Shown in pieces: positions 1-10,300 of a stretch of 64,000 nt of DNA. Where the stretch lies: the NCBI GenBank assembly GCA_031553215.1, contig JAVBLW010000006.1:62001-126000 (forward strand). The letters run 5' to 3'. The position numbers and the translations under genes are program-made. Position 1 is the stretch's first letter; each line of letters starts with the position of its first letter. Origin of the DNA: JAVBLW01 sp031553215. Lineage in GTDB: Bacteria > Bacillota_I > Bacilli_A > Acholeplasmatales > Anaeroplasmataceae. The notes under the pieces were generated by a model. It was not told the DNA's origin, made no database searches, and saw only the letters and a list, made by a program, of their open reading frames with translations.

Positions 1-390
1 ATGTAATTGATATTTTAGCATTACATCATTAATTAAAATTTTTGCTCTACGGATTGAAAGTGTACTACTTACTCTCATCATGAAAGGAGTATTAACATGT
101 CTTTCAAATTTTGAAACATCAACATGAGGATATTCCCCCATTGGATAACTATCCGGATTTAAATCCAAATATAATCTTAGTTTTCTACCAACATATGATA
201 TTTTAATAAAGTTTTCTTTTTTCACTCTAAATGAATCATATAATCTAGATAACCTGTTTTTTACATCTTCATATTGCATAATATGGTTCTTGATTATGTT
301 ATAGGCATTTTTTATGCTATCATCTGCCACATATATCTTTTCTGCAAAATCAGTCTCTTCTTGAGCATGATAGCGATTAATTTGTTCCAT
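1..390 (-). CDS. Partial protein with the C-terminal domain of the EAL protein
   Basis: A reading frame of 130 codons runs from an ATG at 390 to the left edge without a stop, so its C-terminus lies outside the window. The start is well supported: a GAAAGGAG ribosome site lies about six bases upstream. The translation is clearly paralogous to the last ~150 residues of the 883-aa EAL protein at 1634-4285. Shared pieces include AYNIIKNHIMQY, YDSFRV, FIKISYVG, LRLYLDLNPD, TPFMMRVS and RRAKILI. I do not recognise the domain family. This copy has only about 20 residues before the domain, so here it may stand alone without GGDEF or EAL parts. The integrase cassette separates the two copies. Function unknown. 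Confidence 0.85.
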   Translation of the reverse strand, partial: MEQINRYHAQEETDFAEKIYVADDSIKNAYNIIKNHIMQYEDVKNRLSRLYDSFRVKKENFIKISYVGRKLRLYLDLNPDSYPMGEYPHVDVSKFERHVNTPFMMRVSSTLSIRRAKILINDVMLKYQLH

Positions 391-465
391 TTTTGTTCTC
401 CTTTCATTTGAATAATTAATTTATTCTGTATAATTTGAAAAATAGTTTACAAACTAATTGTAGTA

Positions 466-489
466 TCCTTAAACATTGAGTTTAGGGAC
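466..489 (+). repeat. Left copy of 24-bp inverted repeat flanking the integrase
   Basis: The 24 bases here are the exact reverse complement of 1537-1560. Each copy is itself an imperfect palindrome: two 10-bp arms (GTCCCTAAAC / GTTTAAGGAC) around a 5-bp asymmetric centre (TCAAT). That is the layout expected of a tyrosine recombinase core site. The left copy lacks a following T-run, so it is not explained as a terminator. Confidence 0.75.
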
Positions 490-505
490 AATTTAATGTT
501 ATCAT
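476..505 (+). promoter_or_regulatory. Candidate promoter of the integrase gene
   Basis: TTGAGT at 476-481 and TATCAT at 500-505 are separated by 18 bp and lie 58 bp before the integrase start. The -35 element falls inside the left inverted repeat, so recombinase binding there could repress its own gene. Motif-based only. Confidence 0.4.
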
Positions 506-562
506 AATTACTATAAAATATCAATATAAGTCGAAAAAAATCAAATAAAAGGGGTAAAAGAC

Positions 563-1477
563 ATGGCGAAAAAATATATTTATGATTATATAGAAGACTG
601 GAAAAATGATTTGTACGTTAGTATTAAAATGTCATCAGCTGAAACATATATTAATGTTTATAATACAATTATTTATAATTATTTTAAGAACATACCATTA
701 GAATGTATTTCAGATATAATTTGCTCGAATTTCCAAAATTATATAAAAACAATAAAAATAAATGATAAAAATATGTCAAATTCATATTGTAATTTAGTAT
801 TAATTACATTAAAAAAAATATTGAATTTTTTTTATGAAAAATCATATTTATCTAAAAAAATTAAAATAGTCAATAAAATAGTAAAAGTTAAAAAAGATTT
901 CAATATGCTTTCACAATTAGAATGCAACAAATTATTTAATTATTTATCAGAAAATTTGAATTATAAGAATTTTGGGATAGCACTAGGGTTGCTTACTGGA
1001 CTAAGAATTGGTGAAATATGCGCTTTAAAATATAAAAATATAGATATTATTACAAAAATGCTCGTTATTGAGACAACTTTACAAAGAGGAAAAGATGGTA
1101 TACATATATCAAGTCCTAAAACTCAAACATCGTATAGAAGAATTCCACTTACTGATAAATTAGTCAAATTGATTTTATCTTGTAATTATAATGAGTATAA
1201 TGAATCATATATTTTGACTAATACAGAAAAACCAATAGAACCTAGATCATTAAGAAGGTACTTTAAATGGGTGTTGAAGGAAAATGATTTACCTGATGTC
1301 ACATTCCATTCATTAAGACATGCATTTGCTACTAAATGTATAGAAATGGGATTTGATTATAAATCAGTTAGTGAAATACTAGGCCATTCTTCAATAGGTA
1401 CAACAATGAATTTATATGTCCATCCAGATATTAGTGTGAAAAGAAATTATTTAGAAAGATTATCTAACTCATTTTAA
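563..1477 (+). CDS. Tyrosine recombinase / phage-type integrase
   Basis: A 304-aa site-specific tyrosine recombinase of the XerC/D-integrase type. Residues ~1-110 form the helical SAM-like core-binding region. The catalytic domain shows the full active-site set: R148 (TGLRIGE), K186 (SSPKTQ), H249 and R252 (HSLRHAFAT), H275 (LGHSS) and nucleophile Y285 (NLYVHP). The length is normal for short integrases and the frame is intact. The start is preceded by AAAGGGG eight bases upstream. It is one of only two sizeable plus-strand genes here and is flanked by a 24-bp inverted repeat (466-489, 1537-1560). No excisionase or other mobile gene accompanies it. It may therefore catalyse inversion of its own segment or be a minimal integrated element. 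Confidence 0.93.
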   Translation: MAKKYIYDYIEDWKNDLYVSIKMSSAETYINVYNTIIYNYFKNIPLECISDIICSNFQNYIKTIKINDKNMSNSYCNLVLITLKKILNFFYEKSYLSKKIKIVNKIVKVKKDFNMLSQLECNKLFNYLSENLNYKNFGIALGLLTGLRIGEICALKYKNIDIITKMLVIETTLQRGKDGIHISSPKTQTSYRRIPLTDKLVKLILSCNYNEYNESYILTNTEKPIEPRSLRRYFKWVLKENDLPDVTFHSLRHAFATKCIEMGFDYKSVSEILGHSSIGTTMNLYVHPDISVKRNYLERLSNSF

Positions 1478-1490
1478 ATTAGTAAGATAT

Positions 1491-1526
1491 AAAATCCTTT
1501 AAAACAGGATTTTGTGTCTTTTTTTT
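1491..1526 (+). terminator. Terminator of the integrase gene
   Basis: Perfect 8-bp stem AAAATCCT/AGGATTTT with a 7-nt loop, followed by GTGTC and eight T, starting 14 bp after the integrase stop. Confidence 0.8.
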
Positions 1527-1536
1527 ATGCTTAAAA

Positions 1537-1560
1537 GTCCCTAAACTCAATGTTTAAGGA
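1537..1560 (-). repeat. Right copy of 24-bp inverted repeat flanking the integrase
   Basis: Exact inverted copy of 466-489. Here the repeat is extended to AAAAGTCC...GGACTTTT and is followed by a T-run (to 1567), so on its own it could pass for a second terminator. The identical left copy without a T-run argues for a recombination site. Confidence 0.75.
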
Positions 1561-1571
1561 CTTTTTTATGT

Positions 1572-1631
1572 AAAAAAAGCGGTTTCTTAAACTATCTAAT
1601 CTTCGATAATTCAGAGAACCGCTTATTTTTT
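1572..1631 (-). terminator. Terminator at the end of the giant operon
   Basis: Read on the minus strand, AAGCGGTT pairs with the later AACCGCTT and is followed by a T-run. It begins directly after the stop codon of the EAL gene at 1634. The loop is long (about 36 nt), with a few extra pairs next to the stem. Confidence 0.7.
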
Positions 1632-1633
1632 TG

Positions 1634-4285
1634 TTATTTTGTTGATTCTATTTCTTTAATACTTGGTTTCTTATAGTACTTAAATGCATGTACATAATCG
1701 ACTGGTTTATAAGTATCATCTACTTCTAATTGGTTTTTAGTCATTACATCACTTATAAGAATTTTGGCTCTCCTTACTGATAATCCACTTCTTACTCTCA
1801 TCATGAATGGAGTTTTTGCATGTTTTTTAAATTTCGATGCATCAGCATGTGGATATTGTCCTCTTGGATATTTATCAGGATCTAAATCTAGGTATAGTCT
1901 TAATTTTTTACCTACAAAAGATATTTTAATAAAATATTCTCTATTTACCCTGAATGAATCATATGACTTAGATATTCTATTTTTAACATCTACATATTGC
2001 ATAATATGATTTTTTAAAATATTATAGGCAACTTTGATGTCTTCTTCTGCAGTATATATTTTTTCTGCTAAATCTCTATTGTCCGCACCTTTATAATATC
2101 TTAAGGCACTTATTATTTCGAAGTACTGTTCACCTAATTCCTCTTCTGCATGAATATACCATTTTTCATTATATTTTGCGTAATATTCCTTAATAATTTT
2201 TTCTACTTCTTCATTAGATATGGTTGGTACTGGAATATCTTTTATTGAATCTTCTTCATCAGTTGATTCATTTTCATCTTCATCATCCTTAGTATTTGTT
2301 ACCTTAGAGATTAAAGATACATCTAGAACTAATGTTTCATCGGCAAGAGCTTGTTCAGCGGCTTGTTGTTTAGGATCTATTACTTCAGGATCTATTAATT
2401 CTTGAACTAGTTTGTTGATTTCTTCAGGGTTAGTTAATTTTGCTTGTCTTTCCCTTTCTTCTTGTTCAGCTTTTAGTCTTGTTTCTAAAATTCTTCTTTC
2501 TAGTTCCTCTTGTGTTGCTTGCCATTTCGTTTCTTTTTCTTTTCTGATAAGCTCTTCTTGTTCAGCCTTTAATCTTGTTTCTAGGATCTTCTTTTCTAAA
2601 TCTTCGACTTCTTTATTTTTAGTTTCTGGAATAATGATTTCTTCTTGAACTACTATTTCTTCAGGAATTATAGTATTTTTTTTCAGTTCTTCTAAGGCTT
2701 TGATTTTGCGTTCTAATTCTTCTTGTTTCAAGTTAAATTCTTCAATTTTCTTATTTAGAAGTTCTTCTTTTTCCTTATTCAAGGCCATTTGAACTAATAA
2801 ATTGTCATTTTCTATAGCATTTATTGTTTTTGCATTAAATTTTACTTGTTCATTAGAATCTTCATATTCTACTTGATAATTTTTTTCTAGTAGCATGTCA
2901 AATCTAGATTGAGGAACTGGCTTAGAGAAATAATATCCTTGGATTATTACATCATCTGATATAGTTTTTATTTTCTTTACGATTTCAACGGTTTCAACAC
3001 CTTCAACTACAACCTCAAGGTCTAATTCATTAGCCAAATTAATCATATTGCTTAATATTGCAATATCACGGTCAATAGCTAAATTGTCTTTTACGAAGCA
3101 ACCATCAATTTTTAAAGTATCAATGTCTAAGTTGTGCAATGAAGAAAGCGATGAATATCCACTACCAAAATCATCCATAGAAACACGAATTCCCATTTCA
3201 TGTAATTTGGTAATTGCATCTCCTACCATGTCCATATTTTCTAAGAAAATACTTTCAGTAATTTCTAATTCAATATATTTTGGATTAGCATTATACTCTT
3301 TAATTATTGCTTTAATCTTATCAATAAAACCTAAATCAGTAAAGTGAACTCTTGATAGATTGAATGAAACTGGCAATATTTGCATACCACGTTTTTTCCA
3401 AGAATCTTGAATAATACATACTTGACGTAACATTTCCATATCTATTTCTTTAATAAAGCCATTTTGTTCAAAAATTGGTATAAATTGATTAGGAGTGTAC
3501 TCAATTAATCTTTTTTCGCTCTTCCATCTTACTAGGATTTCCGCTCCAACTATTTTGTTTGTTTTCAAACTAACTTTTGGTTGTAAATATCCTATAAATT
3601 CACCATTTTTAAAGGCCTCTTCTTTACTTTGATCTAAAACTATTTTAAGTGATTGCTTTTCAAAAATTTCAGCAGTATAAAATTCAATGTGAGTATTTTG
3701 TTTTTTAGTTTGATTTAATGCTTGAATAGAATTATCAATGGCTTTCTCAATTGGCTTTTCATTGGCATATATAAATACTCCCCACTTTATTTGTAATTCT
3801 AAATATTGATTATTTTTACTTATTGATTTAAAAATACTTTCCTCAAAACTAGCAATTACCTTTTTTACTGATTCTTCTTCATTTTCTAATATTTCTAGTA
3901 TAAAATGATCTCTTTCTAGTCTAGCAATTATTTCTCTTTTTGTTAATTTTGATTGTATTTCATCTACCATTATTTTTAATATATTGATGGCTTTTTCATA
4001 GCCTAGATATTCACTTAAATTATTAAAATTTTTGATATCTAGGCTTATGATACTGCATTTTTTAATTTTATGACTTATTTCGTTATATCGTTTTTTAAAG
4101 CCATATAAATTGTAGATTTCAATTTGCTCATCAATCATTTTATATTTTGTTAATCTATGATTATAATTACGATTAATAAAATATATGCATAGTAAATAAA
4201 TAACAAATACCAATAAGAAGGCTATGATTAATAGTCCATAATCATGGGTGAAATCTTTTATTGTATTACTGTTTATAATTATCAT
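1634..4285 (-). CDS. Membrane-anchored degenerate GGDEF / EAL protein with coiled coil and unknown C-terminal domain
   Basis: An 883-aa protein expected to sit in the membrane facing the cytoplasm and hydrolyse cyclic di-GMP. One membrane segment lies at residues ~17-37. A GGDEF-like fold follows (~55-210) but its signature is ERDHF (124-128), so cyclase activity is unlikely. The EAL domain (~220-470) keeps its expected metal and substrate residues: E249 (AEIL), N309 (SFNLS), the glutamates of ELEITES (341-344), D371-D372 (MDDFG), K392 (LKID), E428 (VEGVET) and Q449. Residues ~495-650 form a charged coiled coil with a repeated LKAEQEE unit, then an acidic linker. The last ~150 residues are an unrecognised domain shared with the ORF at 1-390. 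It is the last gene of the operon, 21 bp after the membrane-anchored cohesin protein, so c-di-GMP turnover and the surface proteins are probably linked. Confidence 0.9.
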   Translation of the reverse strand: MIIINSNTIKDFTHDYGLLIIAFLLVFVIYLLCIYFINRNYNHRLTKYKMIDEQIEIYNLYGFKKRYNEISHKIKKCSIISLDIKNFNNLSEYLGYEKAINILKIMVDEIQSKLTKREIIARLERDHFILEILENEEESVKKVIASFEESIFKSISKNNQYLELQIKWGVFIYANEKPIEKAIDNSIQALNQTKKQNTHIEFYTAEIFEKQSLKIVLDQSKEEAFKNGEFIGYLQPKVSLKTNKIVGAEILVRWKSEKRLIEYTPNQFIPIFEQNGFIKEIDMEMLRQVCIIQDSWKKRGMQILPVSFNLSRVHFTDLGFIDKIKAIIKEYNANPKYIELEITESIFLENMDMVGDAITKLHEMGIRVSMDDFGSGYSSLSSLHNLDIDTLKIDGCFVKDNLAIDRDIAILSNMINLANELDLEVVVEGVETVEIVKKIKTISDDVIIQGYYFSKPVPQSRFDMLLEKNYQVEYEDSNEQVKFNAKTINAIENDNLLVQMALNKEKEELLNKKIEEFNLKQEELERKIKALEELKKNTIIPEEIVVQEEIIIPETKNKEVEDLEKKILETRLKAEQEELIRKEKETKWQATQEELERRILETRLKAEQEERERQAKLTNPEEINKLVQELIDPEVIDPKQQAAEQALADETLVLDVSLISKVTNTKDDEDENESTDEEDSIKDIPVPTISNEEVEKIIKEYYAKYNEKWYIHAEEELGEQYFEIISALRYYKGADNRDLAEKIYTAEEDIKVAYNILKNHIMQYVDVKNRISKSYDSFRVNREYFIKISFVGKKLRLYLDLDPDKYPRGQYPHADASKFKKHAKTPFMMRVRSGLSVRRAKILISDVMTKNQLEVDDTYKPVDYVHAFKYYKKPSIKEIESTK

Positions 4286-4306
4286 AATTTCTCCTCCTTA
4301 TGAACT

Positions 4307-7300
4307 CTAAGCTTGTCTCTTTTTTAAAACCATAAATACTGCTACACTTAACATTATAAATCCTGTTGTTCCACCACAAATTGCATAAATTAATGGTGAG
4401 ATTTTCTTATTATTAGTTGTACTTATTGTATTATCAGTTATGCTTAATTTAATGATATCTGAATCTATTCCATTTGATATTCTAATTATTACTTCTTGAG
4501 TAGTATCTTTTATTTCACTTAATATTTCAACATTTGCTGTTGTCTTTGGTTTAACAAATTTTGTGAAATCTATATCTTTGATACTTGTCTTATTTAAAGT
4601 CAAATTATATGTATTGGTACCATCTTGGGCATCAATAGTCACATTATCATATGTGTCATTAACTACATCATAAGCAATATAATTTCTATAAACATGGATA
4701 AGGATTATTCTTGAAGATATCAAATCACTTGCTACTATATAGATAACTATCGTATTTTCTCCACTTAATAAATTATTTGCGCCTATTATTTGATAAGTAG
4801 TTGGTCCATAGAATTCATCACCTAAATTAGATACTATAACAGTAATATTTAATGATGTTATATTGCTTTCTACTACGAAGCTATTTCTATTTGTATCATT
4901 ATAGTAATATTCATTTTTATTATCATTATATAAGTCACTAAATGTTGGAATTTCATCAATTATTATACTGTCTAAATCTGTACTTGCTGATGGAATTCCT
5001 TTTCTTGTTACAATTATTGTATATGGTGAAGGTACTCCAGTTACTGGTATTAAATAAATAGTTACTTTATTTTTTCCAACATTTAAGAAATTGATTCCAG
5101 CACCTTCAATACGGGCTGTTGAATCGATAGTTCTAGCAATTACATCAATATTATCAACTGAATTATTTACTGATAAATAATAAGTTGTAATACTTGGATC
5201 AAATTCTATTACATTACCAAATTCATCATATAGGTCATGACCGATAATATATAATTCACTTAATCTTGCTAACTCATAATCTTTAATAACTGTTATCGTG
5301 TAAGAAAGCATGGTCACTCCATCATGAGCTTGTACTATAATAGTAAAAATGTTACTTCCTTCGACTAGATTAAAGGCACCTTTTCCACTTATAATAATGG
5401 CATTTAAATCATTAGTTTTTGCAGTTATTGATATTGATTCAACATTGCTTGTTTTTTTAACATTATAAGAATACTTATTGCTTGCAAATCCAGTAATAGT
5501 TACTCCATCAATCTTTATCCATTCTAATGTTGCATCATTTGAAGCTTCTTCTCTATCTACAATTATTACATAGTTGATTCCACTTTGTCCTGATTCACTT
5601 GTTGCATATAAAATGTTTGTAATTATTTGCCCTGCATTTATTGAATAATATCTTGAACTACCTTGTGTCCTATCAATAGTTACTATTGAAGCGACCCCAG
5701 ATGGAGTAGTAACTATAATCGTATATGATGATACAGCATAAGGTAAATTAATATAATATACAATTGTATTCGTATCAAATGTTATGTAGTTTACTCCATT
5801 AGATCCATTAACTTTTATATCAATAATTTCATTATTATCTTGTAAATTTACTGTTTCTCTTGATACAACAATTTTATATTCTGTAAATGAACCATCTTCT
5901 GCTGTAACTTTAATAGTAAATATTATTGAATTACTTCCACTGATTGTTCCACTATTTAAAGCTAAATTACCAAGTCCTGTAATTGTAGCTTTAGAGCTTG
6001 TTGCAGTTCCAGCAATTAAAAGACTGGTTACACTTGAACCTACATTATCAATATTATAAATTAAAGTACTCTTATCAAAATTATTGATTTGTTCTACTCC
6101 ACCTATTTTTACTGATAATGAATTAAGACTTGAATCTGTATCTGCTGGTTCTCTTGTTACAATAATTGTATAGGTAATGCTTGTATTTGTGGCACTACTA
6201 TTATATTTTCCATATTCACTTCTGATCGTTATATTAAATGTATTAATTCCTACATTTAGATTATGTACTCCACCATTTGTAATATCTGCATTTGTTGCGG
6301 CTGAAATTATAATATTAATATTTGAAATGCTGTATGCTACAGTTAGATTATAGGTTAATGTTTCGGCATTAAATACTAGAGCAGTTGTACCATTAGGATT
6401 TTTGATAACATTTCCACTAGCATCTTTTGCCTCAATATTTGAAACACTGTAGTCATCATCTGCACGGTAAATTTCTAATGTATAAACATTTTGAATTCCT
6501 GTTTCACTTGTTACAGTTATCGTAATTGTATTTCTTCCTAAATTTAAGCTTGTATTGCTACTTACTACGGCAGTAGAACTTGCATATGTCTTTTCATATC
6601 CTATTACAATATAAGTTGTACTATGAGATACTCTTATTGTATAGTTATTGATTCCTGAATTAAATTCATTAATTGAATTACCATCAATAGTTATATCATC
6701 TAATGTATTATTGGCATTACCATTTTCTCTTGTTACATATAGTGTATAAGTGCTTCCTACCATTCCTGATTCAGTAGTTACTATATAAGTAAATGTATTT
6801 ACTTGTCCAGCAATTAAATTAACTAATCCAGTATTTCCTGTTATAGTTTGTCCAGTATTACAAAGAGCTGATATAGTAATTTGACTCTTACTAAACGGTA
6901 CAGTTAAGTAATAGCTCATTGTTGTACTATTAAATGATAGACTTTGTCCATTTTCATCTGTTAATGTACATCCAGTAACACCTAATGCAGTTAGGATTGG
7001 TTCTGATATATCTTTCTTTACAGTAATTGTATAAGTTGTACTAGTACCGTCTTCTGCTGTTACTTGAAGATTAAAAGTATTTAATCCATTTACAAGATTA
7101 AATGTTCCATTACCTACCAAGGTTGATTTAGTATTGTTTACTATTCCTTCGATAGAAATTTGTTCTACATTATATCCTCTTAAGATAGTATATGTTATTA
7201 TTCCCTTATTAAAAGATGCCATAGTTGTGCCATCTATTTTAATACTTGATAATGTACTATCACTGTTTCCAGCGGTTCTATTTACCACAATTGTATACTC

Positions 7301-10300
7301 AGTACCTTTTACACCGCTTTCACTTGTAGCATATATTTTATTAGTAATTGTAGCCCCAGATCCAATGTTTACAACTCCAGAACTTGAATTTGTAATTGTT
7401 ACTGTACTAAATGCTCCACTTGGTGTTGATACCACAATACTATATGAACTAACACCATATGGTAGTGTTACATTATAAGTTAAGGTAGTTGGATTAAAGG
7501 TAATATATTTTATTTCATCTGATCCGATTACTTCAATTTTACTTATTTCATTGTTATCATTTAAAACTAGTCTTTGACTTGATACTTTTATTTCATATGT
7601 AGCTATTGCACCACTTTCTGCCGTAATAGTTACACTTAAAATTGCTGTAATATTTCCTATTATACTTCCACTATTCAATGAAACATTTCCTGTATTTCCA
7701 GATACTACAGCTTTTGAACTGTTAGCTACTGCAGTTATAAATACAGATGTCGTACTACTATCAATTTCATCTACAATGTATATTAATTTACTAGGATCAA
7801 AATCAATGATTTGTTCCACTCCACCAATTGTTAAAGACAATGAACTTAAGGATGTGTCTGTATCAGCTGCTTCTCTTGTTACTTTTATAGTATAAGTTAT
7901 GCTTGTATTCGAAGCTGCTGTATTATATAATCCATATTCACTTGTTACTTTTATAGTAATTGTATTTAATCCTACAGCTAAATTTTTAGTTCCATCTCCA
8001 GTTACGGTTGCATTTCCATTACTTGTAGTTACTACAAAATTTAATAAGTTAGTTTTATATGAAACACTAAATTCATATGTCAATGTACTTGCATTAAAAG
8101 TTATAGCTTGATTACCATCTAGAAATAATGTTTGATTATCCTTATCAAATACTTCTATATCATCTACATTATGATCATCGTCAGCACGATATATTGTTAA
8201 AGTATAAGTTTTAGATACTCCTGTTTCACTCGTAACTATTATTGTAATAGTATTTCTACCAATACTTAATGATGCCGTTTGATTATAATTTATAGTCGCT
8301 TTGTCTGATGATTTTATGGCATTAAGTGTAACCTCAGAAACACTATGATCAACTCTTATTACATAATTCAATGTGCTACTTGAGAATGAATCGATACTTA
8401 CACCATCAATTTCTATATCATCTAACGTATTAATCGTATCTCCGGCTGTTCGTGTAATTGTTAAAGTATATTCAACACTTTCCGTTCCGCTTTCGCTCTT
8501 TATTTTATATTTAAAAGTATTAGTCCCAACACTTAAAGATACTAAACCTTTATTGCTTCCAATAATAGTTGCCAGTGATGATGCAGCGGAAACATTTATT
8601 GTTACCTGACTAGTTAAATATGGTACAGTTAAAGTATAGCTTGTTGTTTGCTTATCAAATACTGGTGATATATTGTGGTCTGTAACACTTAAATTACTCA
8701 TCTCATTATTTGTATCTTTTTGGACTGATTTTGATAATGAAATAGTATACGTTTTGGTTGCGCCACTTTGAGCAGTTACAACGATTGATAATACTATTGG
8801 AGCACTATAAATCGTATTTTCATTATATGCTTCTCCATTTACTGTAAATGTTGAAAATTCACTTGTTAATGTAATTTTTACTGTCCCTTTAAATCCCGTC
8901 ATTGAAGGTAATTCATAGTAAAAATTAGTTGCTGTAGAGCTTGATTCTTTATCGTATGTAACTCCATCGTCAACGCCAGTTACTATGATACTTCCTAAAC
9001 TTGTATCAGTATCGGCAGCAACTCTAGTAACTTCTACAGTATAAGTTTTAGTTATTCCTGATTCACTGGTTACAACTATATTTATACTCTTTTTATTTTC
9101 TAGTACACCACTAAAAGATATTAATCCACTTGCAGTACCTGATGACACATTCACGCCATCAATTGTCATTGTTGCTTTACTATCCTCTGGTAATTTTGCA
9201 TTGATAGTAAATCCCGTTTTTGTATAAGCTAACTTAGTTTCTACAGTATACTTATTACCACTTAAAGTAGTAGTTAATGTAGTATTATCATTATCCTTTA
9301 TCTCTAAGTCTTCCAATGAAACATCATCATCTAATTTTACAATATCTATTATATATTTTGTAGTTGTTGTCTCATCTTGAGCAGTAACTTCTATTTCTAT
9401 TTTTGATAATGATGCTGTTGAGATGTTTTTTGCTACACCTGAAGTTGCACTTAATCCATTTATCGTTACTGCCTTTATTAAGTAACCATTAGTTACTGTT
9501 GGAGTTATTCCTAAGGAAGTACTTCCTTCTGATATTCTTAATGTATAACTAGTTACACTACTTGAAAATGTCGTAGTATTTACATTAGATCCATCATAAA
9601 GTTTTGGATTTATAGTGCTTCCACTTTGAGTTATTGTTAACCCAGCTAAAGTAGCTATATCATATTTTTCTCTTGTAATATAAATACCCGTAGTTGCGAT
9701 TGCAATTCCATCTTGGGCAATAGTACTTACTTGTACTACTGCTACATCACCAGCTGTGGCAAGTGGAATGGTGTACACTCCACCTACTGCCGTTATTTCT
9801 ACGTTATCTGCTTTTAGACTTGTTATTTTTGCTCCATCAACTGGAGTAATTTCTAAAGCTGCAGAAGTTTTATTTGAAGCAACACTTGTTTCATATATGC
9901 CATTTCCACCTTTGGTAATTTCAGTATTGTCTACCAATACTTTACTTATTCCAGCTTCAGTATTTGGATTACCAATTGTTAAACTAAGTGCACCAGCTGA
10001 GGTTTTTGTTATACCTTCAGCTGCAACTGTACTTGTCGCAAATCCATCTAAGGTAATAGTTGCATTTGATACCGTAGATGTTGACAATACAGTTAACTTT
10101 AGAGTTGCAAATAGAATTTTTTCTCCAGCATATAAACCAGTTGCATCATCATCAGTTTCAGTATCAATAACTCCACCAACGATTACATATCCATTAGCTG
10201 ATTGGGTAGCATTTAGAATATTGCTTGTGAATAATCCAGCCGTTATTTTAGCTGAGCTCGCTTTATATTCAAACACTTCTTTATTAAATACTACTCTTGC

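Noticed and set aside
1531..1570. Right inverted repeat as a simple terminator
   Set aside because: It does form a hairpin with a T-run, but the exact copy on the other side of the integrase has no T-run, and a good terminator already exists at 1491-1526. A recombination site explains both copies better.
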